Source: Kocuria sp. cx-455
Lineage (GTDB): Bacteria; Actinomycetota; Actinomycetes; Actinomycetales; Micrococcaceae
Assembly (NCBI RefSeq): GCF_014698015.1
Contig: NZ_JACXBS010000006.1
Span: 124,001 to 188,000, forward strand
Reading direction: 5' to 3'
DNA: 64,000 bases
The position numbers and the translations under genes are program-made. Shown piece after piece: positions 53,132 through 61,127 of the stretch. Numbering within the stretch: the first letter of the stretch is position 1; every line of letters starts with the position of its first letter. The notes below the pieces were generated by a model, which did no database searches, was not told the origin of the DNA, and saw only the letters and a list, made by a program, of their open reading frames with translations.

Positions 53132-54463
53132 ATGAGCAATCCCCACGTTGTAGTTGTCGGGGCCGGTTTCGCCGGCCTGGTCGCCGCTCGCGAACTACAA
53201 ATGGCCGGCGTAGACGTGGAAATCGTCGAAGCACGCGAGCGTATCGGCGGGCGAGCCTGGACCGAAGAACGTATGGGGCGCCCCCTCGAACTCGGTGCGA
53301 CCTGGGTGCACTGGATGCAACCGCACGTGTGGTCCGAGATCACGCGGTACGACCAGAGCATCTACCCCAGTCCGTCCTGTGATGACGCTTATTGGGTCAC
53401 AGGAGGTTCGGTCAAGCACGGTTCTGAGGCGGACCTCGAAGCAGCAATCGATCGCCCCATGCAAAAGATCTTCGAGGGCTCACGCGAGTTCTTCCCCTAC
53501 CCCTACGAACCACTGCGCGTACTGGACGAAACCAGCGGCAGCACCCCGGAACTGCGCCGGCGGTTCCTGGCCGCGGATGAAGGCAGCGTTTTGGACTGCC
53601 TACGGGACGGCTCCTTCTCCCAGGAGGAGATCGATCTCTGCAACGCTTTCTGGGCCGCCGGGTACATCGGGGACCCGGAACTGGGATCGCCGCTCATGGC
53701 CAAGCAGTGGGCTGCACTGTCAGATCATCGGATGAGCCTCATGGAAGAACAAACACTTCGGTACAAACTCACGAACGGCATGCGGGGAATCTACGAGAAC
53801 ATTGCCGCAGACCTCAACTGCCCCATCAGGCTCAACACCCCGGTCACGTCCATTGACCACCGAGCGACCGGCGCCACGGTCACCCTGGAGAACGGCGAAC
53901 GCATTTCCTGCGACGGCGTAATCGTCACGGTTCCCGTGGGCGCACTGCCCACGATCGAATTCACTCCGGCGCTGCCCGAGGGCATGCGCAACATCATTGA
54001 CAAGAAATGGAACTCCACCGGCTGCAAGATCTGGGTGAAGGTCAAGGGCCACCACAGCATCCTCGGCTACGCACCCACACCCGCCAAAATGGCGATCTTG
54101 CGCAGCGAGTTCTTCATGGACGACGACACCACCATTTGTGTGGGGTTCGGCCCCCACCACGACCAGGTGAACCTCAACGACCCGAAACACGGTCAGGAGA
54201 TCATCAACCAATGGCGACCGGACCTGGAGGTCGTGGACTCCACCGGCCACGACTGGGTGGCGGACAAGTGGAGTGGTCAGGCTTGGGCCACACTGCGCTC
54301 GGGGCAGTTCACCAACGGCTGGCACCACTTCCGCACGACCGACAGCCGGCTGCATTTCGCGGGGGCGGACTGGGCGCGTGGCTGGCGCGGCGTCGTCGTG
54401 GACGGCGCCATCGAAACTGGATTGAGCACGGCACGCAACATGATCAAGGAGCTGAAGGTCTGA
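53132..54463 (+). CDS. Flavin-containing monoamine oxidase family protein
   Basis: A 443-residue amine oxidase: VVVVGAGFAGLVAARELQMAG, ERIGGRAWTEER and the arginine-rich FAD loop, and the C-terminal LHFAGADWARGWRGVVVDGAIETG FAD motif. It oxidises a primary or secondary amine to an aldehyde with ammonia and hydrogen peroxide. The ATG at 53132 has GGAGGAG ahead. Placed after an amine permease, with an aldehyde dehydrogenase divergent and a FeaR-like regulator convergent. Aromatic amines (tyramine, phenethylamine, dopamine) are likely candidates. Confidence 0.9.
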   Translation: MSNPHVVVVGAGFAGLVAARELQMAGVDVEIVEARERIGGRAWTEERMGRPLELGATWVHWMQPHVWSEITRYDQSIYPSPSCDDAYWVTGGSVKHGSEADLEAAIDRPMQKIFEGSREFFPYPYEPLRVLDETSGSTPELRRRFLAADEGSVLDCLRDGSFSQEEIDLCNAFWAAGYIGDPELGSPLMAKQWAALSDHRMSLMEEQTLRYKLTNGMRGIYENIAADLNCPIRLNTPVTSIDHRATGATVTLENGERISCDGVIVTVPVGALPTIEFTPALPEGMRNIIDKKWNSTGCKIWVKVKGHHSILGYAPTPAKMAILRSEFFMDDDTTICVGFGPHHDQVNLNDPKHGQEIINQWRPDLEVVDSTGHDWVADKWSGQAWATLRSGQFTNGWHHFRTTDSRLHFAGADWARGWRGVVVDGAIETGLSTARNMIKELKV

Positions 54464-54506
54464 GGGCAGCCAACGGGGACCGGCCGGGTCAGGGCTGGGT
54501 ATGTCG

Positions 54507-55463
54507 TTACCCGGCCAGGACGCGCCGTCGGTAGGCGGACGGCGTCTCACCGAACTCGGCCTTGAATGACTTGCTCACGTGCGCGGGATCCAGCAAACCA
54601 TACCGACCACTCACCGCCTGTACGGTCTCCTCCGCGAGCGCGGGATCCGCGAGATCGCCCCGAATGGCCTCCAGCCGCTTCAGACGGATGGACGAGGAGA
54701 CCGTCAGGTCCTGGGCCGCGAACCTGCTGTGCAGCTGCCGGACCGACACGTACAGCGCCTTGGCAATGGTGCCGGGCGTCAGCTCAGGATTCCCCAGGTG
54801 GTCGTCGATGTAGGCGGAGGCCTGCTGCACCAGGAGATCACCTGGCTGCTCGGCGCTTAATTCCAGGACGTCGGAGGACAGCACGCTCACGAGCATGCCG
54901 AGCGCGCTGCGAACCAGGCGCATCGCGTGGGGCCCGTGCAGAATATCCATGTTCTCCGCCAGATCACGGAACATGGGAGCGGCCACCCTACCCAATCCGT
55001 GATCCTGCGTGACCCGTCGAGCCGTCACCAGTTCAACCTGCGCCGGTGTCATGTGCACCACGGAGCGGGGAAACGTCATGACCATGGAGTGTTGGGGTCC
55101 GCGATACTCCAGCTCGTACGGCCGGTACGCCACATACAACCCCAGGTCACCGGGTCGCAGTACGCACTCACGCCCGTCCTGCCGCAGCAGGCACTCACCG
55201 TCGAGCTGCAGGCTGAGTTTGAAGTACTCACCCTGGTCCTGTTCCACCAGCTGCGCCGTACGGATCACTCGATGAGCGTCGGTGGTCATGTCGAACAGGT
55301 GAACGTCATCGAGTTCCACGGCGCGCAGGTTCGCGCGGAAGCGTTCCTCGTCCGGGGCCGTGATCTCCAGTGCCGCGAATGAACGGCGAATCACCGTCCG
55401 CCACTGCTCCATGGTCAGATCAGTGTGCTGACCAGAATCTTTATGTGCCGTGTCGTTCGACAT
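54507..55463 (-). CDS. AraC-family regulator, FeaR-like
   Basis: A 318-residue regulator with an N-terminal AraC-binding-like sensor (residues about 20-190, with GECLLRQDGRECVLRPGDLGLY) and a C-terminal pair of helix-turn-helix units (about 215-315; GYG-type RYGLLDPAHVSKSFKAEFGETPSAYRRR). The layout matches FeaR, which activates aromatic amine oxidase and phenylacetaldehyde dehydrogenase genes in E. coli. ATGs at 55463 and 55469 are both possible; I took 55463 for spacing to GAGGA. It likely activates the adjacent amine cluster. Confidence 0.88.
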   Translation of the reverse strand: MSNDTAHKDSGQHTDLTMEQWRTVIRRSFAALEITAPDEERFRANLRAVELDDVHLFDMTTDAHRVIRTAQLVEQDQGEYFKLSLQLDGECLLRQDGRECVLRPGDLGLYVAYRPYELEYRGPQHSMVMTFPRSVVHMTPAQVELVTARRVTQDHGLGRVAAPMFRDLAENMDILHGPHAMRLVRSALGMLVSVLSSDVLELSAEQPGDLLVQQASAYIDDHLGNPELTPGTIAKALYVSVRQLHSRFAAQDLTVSSSIRLKRLEAIRGDLADPALAEETVQAVSGRYGLLDPAHVSKSFKAEFGETPSAYRRRVLAG

Positions 55464-55569
55464 GCGCATTGTCCTCGCTCGCTTGCTGACCGGGTGACCG
55501 CATCCTACGGACAATCGGCCACGACAAACATCAAGTGCCAATCACCGCAAGCGGGATGGGGCGGCGTCG

Positions 55570-55609
55570 AAAACCCGGCGCCACTCATGCGTGAGCGACG
55601 CCGGGTTTT
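55570..55609. terminator. Intrinsic terminator after the MDR dehydrogenase
   Basis: Arms AAAACCCGGCG (55570-55580) and CGCCGGGTTTT (55599-55609) are perfect complements around a loop with its own CTCA-TGAG stem. A and T runs at both ends allow use in either direction; it lies between the dehydrogenase stop and the AraC gene. Confidence 0.88.
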
Positions 55610-55638
55610 CTAGATTCCGTAAAATCAACAGGAGTCGC

Positions 55639-56715
55639 TCACAGGCCCTCCCCCGAAGGGGACACCAAGATTTTGACCGCCGTCTCATTGCGGTGAATGA
55701 GAGTGTCGAACCCTTTATCCACCAGACCTTCCAACCCGATCTTTCCGGTGATGAACGGTTTCAGATCGATCTTGCCGGACTCCACGAGCTCGATGGTGGC
55801 GGGGTGGGAATTCACGTATGCGATAGTGCCGCGCAGGTCAATCTCCTTCATCACCAGCTTGTGGATATCGAAGTTGGACCGCTCCGCCCAGATCGATACG
55901 ACCACCAGCACTCCAGTGGGCCGAAGCGCGTCCATAAGGGTGTCCAACACGACCTGGACGGAGGTGCACTCGAATGCAATATCCGCGCCCTTGCCGTCGG
56001 TGATCTCCTGTACTTCCGCAGCCACGTCCACTTCGCGCGGATCCAACGCGTAGTCGGCAACGCCAGTCTCCAGTGCTTTCTCGCGGCGCAGCGGGGAGAG
56101 CTCCGATACCACCACAGTGATATTCAGCGCCTTGAGCACAGCGGCCGTCAACAAGCCAATGGGGCCGGCGCCACCCACTACAGCTACGTCACCGGCCTTC
56201 GCGCCGGAGCGTTCGACCGCGTGATACCCCACGGACAGGGGCTCAATCAAGGCTGCCTCATCCAAACTCACCGAATCGGAGATGGGGTGGACCCAGCGGC
56301 GCTTGACAGCGATGCGCTCTCCCAGGCCGCCGCCACGTCCGGCGAGGCCGATGAAGTTCATGTTCGGGGACAGATGGTAGTCCTTGGAATCAGGGCCGGT
56401 GTCGACATCGTCACCAATGATGTAGGGCTCGACCACCACGTGCTGGCCGATCTCAAGATCCTCCACTCCTTCACCAAGCTCATCGATCACTCCGGAGAAC
56501 TCATGCCCGAGAGTAACTGGAGCAGTTTCACCTGAGATGGGATGCGGAGTGCCATGGGTAGGACAGAATACCGGCCCATCCTTGTACTCGTGCAGGTCAG
56601 TGCCGCAGATGCCGCACCAGGCCACCTTAATTCCTACTTCACCAGGAGCCACCGCAGGCTCGGGGATCTCCTCAATGCGAATGTCGCCTCGGTCGTAAAA
56701 CCGTGCTGCTTTCAT
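55639..56715 (-). CDS. Zinc-type MDR dehydrogenase (butanediol dehydrogenase-like) lacking the structural zinc site
   Basis: A 358-residue medium-chain dehydrogenase. The catalytic zinc site is present (WCGICGTDLHEY and GHEFSG), as is the VVGGAGPIGLLTAAVL Rossmann loop. The lobe that normally carries four cysteines for the structural zinc (the stretch after VEPYII) has none, only acidic and polar residues (GDDVDTGPDSKDYHLS). It would oxidise or reduce a diol, acetoin or similar. The ATG at 56715 or 56718 follows GGAGG. The start overlaps a short upstream frame by four bases. Confidence 0.85.
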   Translation of the reverse strand: MKAARFYDRGDIRIEEIPEPAVAPGEVGIKVAWCGICGTDLHEYKDGPVFCPTHGTPHPISGETAPVTLGHEFSGVIDELGEGVEDLEIGQHVVVEPYIIGDDVDTGPDSKDYHLSPNMNFIGLAGRGGGLGERIAVKRRWVHPISDSVSLDEAALIEPLSVGYHAVERSGAKAGDVAVVGGAGPIGLLTAAVLKALNITVVVSELSPLRREKALETGVADYALDPREVDVAAEVQEITDGKGADIAFECTSVQVVLDTLMDALRPTGVLVVVSIWAERSNFDIHKLVMKEIDLRGTIAYVNSHPATIELVESGKIDLKPFITGKIGLEGLVDKGFDTLIHRNETAVKILVSPSGEGL

Positions 56716-56915
56716 CATGGGCCTCCGGGGCACTCATGGGATCGGGAACGGGGACTCGATCCCTGTGGTCTGACCATAAGCATGTTGGGCCCTAAAAATA
56801 AAGCGTTCTGCGAGCATTGACCGCATTTTCTGGCCCAGCCCCACAACGACGAGGCAATGAAGAAGTGGAGGACCAGGCCCATGCCGTTCGCGAACGTGAT
56901 GATGAAGGGTTTCAT
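56715..56915 (-). pseudogene. Short membrane-type frame, probably the truncated start of a lost transporter gene
   Basis: A 66-codon frame begins MKPFIITFANGMGLVLHFF with AGGGG ahead. Its first 27 codons look like a real membrane start with GC-rich third positions, then codon use collapses to random. Its stop overlaps the dehydrogenase start in ATGA. I read it as a gene stub left after deletion; a real small coupled protein is the alternative. Confidence 0.3.
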
Positions 56916-57018
56916 CGCCCCTGCCTCACATTCCTGTGGTCCGCGGTTCCCCACATCGAGCCGCCGCCTCTACAGTGATGAAAAGTCTTGCTACTTCTGA
57001 TCTTCCCGGAGGCTCCAC

Positions 57019-57456
57019 ATGTACGCTGACCCCCACGATATGCCCGCCGTTCGTGACATGCTCCATGACATCCTGCGCAACGACCCCGCTCCGCAGCACC
57101 TGGGTATCCAGTTGGGGGACATCGACCAGGGGCGCGTGGTGATGACCATGCCGATCGCCGATCACATGGCCAACAGCCACGGCATGAGCCACGGTGGCTA
57201 CCTGTTCACCCTGGCCGACACCACCCTCGCCTACTGCTGCGCGACCGCCGGATCCAGGGTGGTCACACGCAATGCGGAAATCACCTTCGTGGCTCCCGCC
57301 CACTCGGGCGACACCATCACCGCAACGGCCACGCGGCGGGTGAGCTTTGGCAGGAACCAAATCTGCGACGTCGTTCTGGAGGCCGGCGGACGAGTGGTCG
57401 CCTACTTTACGGGGCAGGGCACCACGCCCCCGGCACGGCGCGGCACGGAGTCCTAG
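57019..57456 (+). CDS. paaI: PaaI-type hotdog thioesterase
   Basis: A 145-residue hotdog-fold thioesterase. The motif HGMSHGGYLFTLADTTLAYCC (in two pieces, with His54 and Asp67) is the PaaI signature, and the rest of the fold (EITFVAPAHSGDTITATA) agrees. PaaI releases CoA from ring-hydroxylated phenylacetyl-CoA. There are no other paa genes in the window, so it may serve an off-window phenylacetate pathway. The ATG has GGAGG ahead. Its stop overlaps that of the convergent amidohydrolase in CTAG. Confidence 0.9.
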   Translation: MYADPHDMPAVRDMLHDILRNDPAPQHLGIQLGDIDQGRVVMTMPIADHMANSHGMSHGGYLFTLADTTLAYCCATAGSRVVTRNAEITFVAPAHSGDTITATATRRVSFGRNQICDVVLEAGGRVVAYFTGQGTTPPARRGTES

Positions 57457-59126
57457 GAGACGGTACCCGGGTCCAGACGGGCGCCCTCCGCTTCCTGGCG
57501 GTATACCACCCGTCCGTCACACACGGTGAGAACCGGTCGGAGGTCCTTGAGATCCTCGATCTCTACACTGAACGGGTCGCGGTCCATAAGTACCAGGTCT
57601 CCCAGGCAACCTTCCGCGATGCGGCCCAACCGGTCTTCTTCGAAGGACGCGCGGGCGGCAACGGTGGTGAATGCGGCGATTGCCTCTGCCACGGAGATGT
57701 TCTGGACGGTGTCCAGGAGCCTGCCGGAGGAGGTCCGCCTGGCCACGGCGGCGTAAATGCCCAGCCAGGGATTGGGCGTAGTCACGGGGAAGTCCGAATT
57801 GATGGGTGCTTGGATTCCGTGGTCGATGAATGTGCGCATGGGATAGGTGCGCGCAATCCGTTCGGGGCCCAAGTTGTTGAGGTAGCTGTCCCCCAGCTCG
57901 TAGAGGAACGCCGTGGAGGCCGCGGCAATGATGTTGCCGTCCCGGAGCCGGTCCAGCTCGTCCTGATTGGGCAGCCCGCAGTGTTCCACCCGGTGGCGCC
58001 TCGAACGGACCACGGTGTCGTAGTGCTCATGCCCCGCATCTCGTCCGCCGGCCTCGATCAGATCCAACGCCTGTGTCACGGCACGCTCACCGATCCCGTG
58101 CACGGCCACGCGCTGACCGGCAGCAACGGCCTTGGCCACCAAGGGTTCGATCTCAGAGGTGTCGTAGTAGAGAATTCCGCGCGAGCTACCGCCCTCGAAC
58201 GGCTCGGCGAGCGCGGCGGTGCGCCCGCCCACGGAACCGTCGAGCACGAACTTGAGCCCCTGGTACCGCAGCATGTCGTTGCCGAAACCGCTGCGCAGGC
58301 CGGTGCCCAGAACGGCGTCGTAACTGCCCGGGAATTCGCCCTGCGCGAGCGCGAAGTACCACGGCCGGAAGCGCACCGTGAGCGCGCCGTGGGCGAGCAG
58401 GCTTTGGTAGACGCCCATCTCGATGGGGCCGGAACTCATGTCGTGGACCGTGGTGATGCCCTTGCCGGCGAGGTCATTGAGCGCGAGGCGCATTCCGGCG
58501 GTCATGCCTTCGGGGGTGTCTGTGGGGAGGTCGACCAGGGACATCGCTTTTTCCTGCAGCAGGCCCGTGGCGCGGCCCGTGTCCGGGTCGCGCACGATGC
58601 AACCGCCGGACGGATCCGGGGTGTCGTCGCTGATGCCGACCCGCTCCAGCGCGGCGGTGTTCACCAGCGCCATGTGAGCGCACGTGCGGCGCAGAAACAC
58701 GGGATGCCCGGGCGCCGCGCGATCCAGATCCTGCACCGTGGGGCCGGGGCCCTTCATGCGGTGTTCGTCATATCCCCAGCCGGCAAGCCACTCACCGGGT
58801 TCAGTGTGTTCGGCCTGGCGGGAGATGGCGGACACGATGTCCTCAACCGTGGGCGTGACGGCCGGGCGACAATCCACCTGCAGCAGGCTCTTCGCATACA
58901 TGCCCGGATGGCCATGCGATTCAATGAGTCCCGGCATGAGAAAGCGCCCGCCCGCATCGATCACGGGGGCGTTCGGGGCGCTGCGCTCGCGGGCTTGCTC
59001 CGAACTGCCCACAAAGGTGATCACCCCGTCGCGCACGACGACGCCGCGCGGTGCGGTTTCGTACGCGCTACCGGGGTCGTACACCACGGCATTGATGACG
59101 GTGAGGCTGCGGATCGGGCACTCCAT
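57453..59126 (-). CDS. Amidohydrolase family protein (YtcJ-like)
   Basis: A 557-residue metal-dependent hydrolase. The metal ligands begin with ESHGHPG (about residue 70), and VHGIGERAV, RVEHCG and the late INSDFPVTTPN (Asp) positions complete the site. The protein has the YtcJ extra domain in the middle and an N-terminal beta-sandwich that joins the C-terminus. Members hydrolyse amides, cyclic ureas or formamides; the substrate here is unknown. The ATG follows GAGGAG. An MHS transporter gene lies 18 bases upstream on the same strand, so the two likely form an uptake-hydrolysis operon. Confidence 0.9.
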   Translation of the reverse strand: MECPIRSLTVINAVVYDPGSAYETAPRGVVVRDGVITFVGSSEQARERSAPNAPVIDAGGRFLMPGLIESHGHPGMYAKSLLQVDCRPAVTPTVEDIVSAISRQAEHTEPGEWLAGWGYDEHRMKGPGPTVQDLDRAAPGHPVFLRRTCAHMALVNTAALERVGISDDTPDPSGGCIVRDPDTGRATGLLQEKAMSLVDLPTDTPEGMTAGMRLALNDLAGKGITTVHDMSSGPIEMGVYQSLLAHGALTVRFRPWYFALAQGEFPGSYDAVLGTGLRSGFGNDMLRYQGLKFVLDGSVGGRTAALAEPFEGGSSRGILYYDTSEIEPLVAKAVAAGQRVAVHGIGERAVTQALDLIEAGGRDAGHEHYDTVVRSRRHRVEHCGLPNQDELDRLRDGNIIAAASTAFLYELGDSYLNNLGPERIARTYPMRTFIDHGIQAPINSDFPVTTPNPWLGIYAAVARRTSSGRLLDTVQNISVAEAIAAFTTVAARASFEEDRLGRIAEGCLGDLVLMDRDPFSVEIEDLKDLRPVLTVCDGRVVYRQEAEGARLDPGTVS

Positions 59127-59144
59127 GGGTGTCTCCTCGGGAGG

Positions 59145-60530
59145 TTACTTTCGGTTGAGCAGGTCCCCGCCGATCTGGTCGACGCCCCGTGCGTCGTCGC
59201 GCCGGATGAGGACCCTCGCAATGATGGACGAGACCAGGGAGATCACGGCAATGGTGAACAGCAGGATCGCCGGACCGGTCGACCCGCCGCCCGTGGCGGA
59301 TAGGATCGTTTGGGCGAGGGCGGGCATGAAGCCGGCCACGATGCCCGCGAGGTTGGCCGAGAGCGCGATGGCCGAGTAACGGATCTTGACCGGGAACAGC
59401 TGGGTCAGCACGGTACCCACCGGCGCATAAGCGATGGACGCGAAGCCCAGGCCGAGGATCATGGCCACGGTGATCATCGCGGTGGAGCGGGTGTCCATGA
59501 GCCAGAAGATCGGGAAGGCCACGAGCGCAGCGATCACATAGCCGACAACCACCACGGCGGAGGGGCTCGTCTTGTCCGCGACCTTGCCGGCCACGAACAT
59601 GCAGACGATCTGCGCCACGGCACCCCAGGTGATGGCGTTGAGGATAGTGGTGGACGGCAGACCGAGCTCATCCGTTACATAGCTGATCATGAACGTGGTC
59701 AGCATGAAGAAGCCTGCGTTGCCGAACAGGTAGGTACCGATACCCACGAGCAAACGACCCGGAACCGTGCGAATGATTTCGACAACCGGTGCGCTTTCCT
59801 TCTCGATGGGTGAGGCGGCCTTGGCGGCTTCCGCTTCCTTGAAGTCATCTGTCTCGTCAACCTTCAGCCGGATCCACACACCCACGGCGACCAGCAGGAT
59901 GGAGATCAGGTAGGGAATACGCCAGGCACCCTCGAGGAACCGCTCACCGGACGCGGCCACCACGGCGGCCACGATCACACTGGAGAGAATGGTGCCGGTG
60001 GGTGAACCCAGCTGTACGACGGATCCGTAGAAACCACGCTTGTTCTCGGGCGCGTTCTCCACTGCCATGAGCGTGGCGCCGCCCCATTCACCGCCGGCGG
60101 CCATGCCCTGCACGAAGCGGAGCACACCGAGCAGGATGGGGGCTACGAGACCCGCGGTTTCATAGGTGGGCAGTAAGCCGATCAAGGTGGAGGCCACACC
60201 CATGGCCACGATGGTGATCATCAGAATGGTGCGGCGGCCGATGCGGTCACCGAAGTGGCCCGCGAGCAGCGCACCCACGGGGCGGGCAATGAAGCCGACC
60301 CCGAAGAGCAGGAACGAGCTGATGGTGGCCAACGCCGGGTCGTCGCCGCCGAAGAACAACGGAGCGAACACGATGGCGGACGTGGTGCCGAACAGGAAGA
60401 AGTCGTACCACTCGAGGGACGTCCCCACGTAGGCACCCATCAGGGCGCGGCGGGCCTTCTTGGGGTCGTGCTCCCGGGCGGCCGGGCGGTCCGCAGTGTG
60501 GCCCACGGGGCCACCGGCAGTGCTGGACAT
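59145..60530 (-). CDS. MHS-family MFS transporter
   Basis: A 461-residue symporter with 12 membrane segments: SLEWYDFFLFGTTSAIVF, RPVGALLAGHFGDRIGRRTIL and GGEWGGATLMAVENAP are MHS hallmarks. It is 18 bases from the amidohydrolase and transcribed first, so it should import that enzyme's substrate (inference). The ATG at 60530 has GGAGG ahead, while the longer frame starting at 60623 has none. Confidence 0.9.
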   Translation of the reverse strand: MSSTAGGPVGHTADRPAAREHDPKKARRALMGAYVGTSLEWYDFFLFGTTSAIVFAPLFFGGDDPALATISSFLLFGVGFIARPVGALLAGHFGDRIGRRTILMITIVAMGVASTLIGLLPTYETAGLVAPILLGVLRFVQGMAAGGEWGGATLMAVENAPENKRGFYGSVVQLGSPTGTILSSVIVAAVVAASGERFLEGAWRIPYLISILLVAVGVWIRLKVDETDDFKEAEAAKAASPIEKESAPVVEIIRTVPGRLLVGIGTYLFGNAGFFMLTTFMISYVTDELGLPSTTILNAITWGAVAQIVCMFVAGKVADKTSPSAVVVVGYVIAALVAFPIFWLMDTRSTAMITVAMILGLGFASIAYAPVGTVLTQLFPVKIRYSAIALSANLAGIVAGFMPALAQTILSATGGGSTGPAILLFTIAVISLVSSIIARVLIRRDDARGVDQIGGDLLNRK

Positions 60531-60698
60531 GAGAACCTCCGGGTCAGAACGTGGTGGCCGGGTTCGGTTGTGGTGACGCATGGCCCCGAACGAGTAGGCC
60601 CTCTTCTGTGACCAGCCTCTCATACGATCACATCCGTCGAGGCACTCCTTTTCTCCCAGACGGTTGTCACGTTCCGTCCCAAGTGGTCAAATGTGGGC

Positions 60699-60890
60699 AT
60701 GAGTGAAAACAGCATCTGGGATGCCCTGGAAACCGCACGCGACAAGGCCAAGGAACGCGAGGAGGAAGAAATGCAACGCGTTGAGGATGCCGACAACAAC
60801 GAACAGCAGCGCGCTGCGAGTTCTCGCGTGGCGGCCCGCCAGGCCGTGCGCGAAACACTGGACGACATCCTCGCCCAGCGAGAGGACTGA
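60699..60890 (+). CDS. Small hypothetical coiled-coil protein (63 residues)
   Basis: A charged helical protein (starts MSENSIWDALETARDKAKE) with EREEEEMQRVEDADNNEQQ in the middle. GC-rich third positions and a GGG stretch before the ATG support coding. An in-frame GTG two codons earlier is also possible. No family is recognised. A second small frame starts three bases after its stop. Confidence 0.6.
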   Translation: MSENSIWDALETARDKAKEREEEEMQRVEDADNNEQQRAASSRVAARQAVRETLDDILAQRED

Positions 60891-60893
60891 GAC

Positions 60894-61076
60894 GTGGGCC
60901 GCCAGAACGAGGCGGGCCGGGACTCGAGACAGTCGGCCGAGGAACAAACCGTGGGAATGACCCCGGAGCAGGAACAGGAATTCCTGCGGGACGGTGACGC
61001 ACAACATCAGCCCGCGGACGGCGGGATCGGCGCCATGACCGACACCCAGGGCCGCGACCCGGACACGTCGAACTAA
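60894..61076 (+). CDS. Small hypothetical hydrophilic protein (60 residues)
   Basis: Starts at a GTG three bases after the preceding small gene and gives a polar, acidic, probably disordered protein (MTPEQEQEFLRDG in the middle). Ribosome coupling from the upstream gene is plausible. No family is recognised; an internal ATG at residue 22 might be the real start. Confidence 0.5.
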   Translation: MGRQNEAGRDSRQSAEEQTVGMTPEQEQEFLRDGDAQHQPADGGIGAMTDTQGRDPDTSN

Positions 61077-61093
61077 GGTTGGCCCCAAAAGCC

Positions 61094-61127
61094 GTAACCC
61101 GTGACCCGCGCCCGCTTCACGGGTTAC
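61094..61127. terminator. Hairpin at the end of convergent genes
   Basis: GTAACCCGTGA and TCACGGGTTAC form an 11-bp perfect stem with a 12-base loop. The right arm contains the stop codon of the acyltransferase gene. It would end the small-protein transcript, and possibly the acyltransferase transcript. Confidence 0.7.

Noticed and set aside
57810-59303. Plus-strand frame of 497 codons
   Set aside because: Antisense of the YtcJ-like amidohydrolase; no ribosome site and no recognisable motif.
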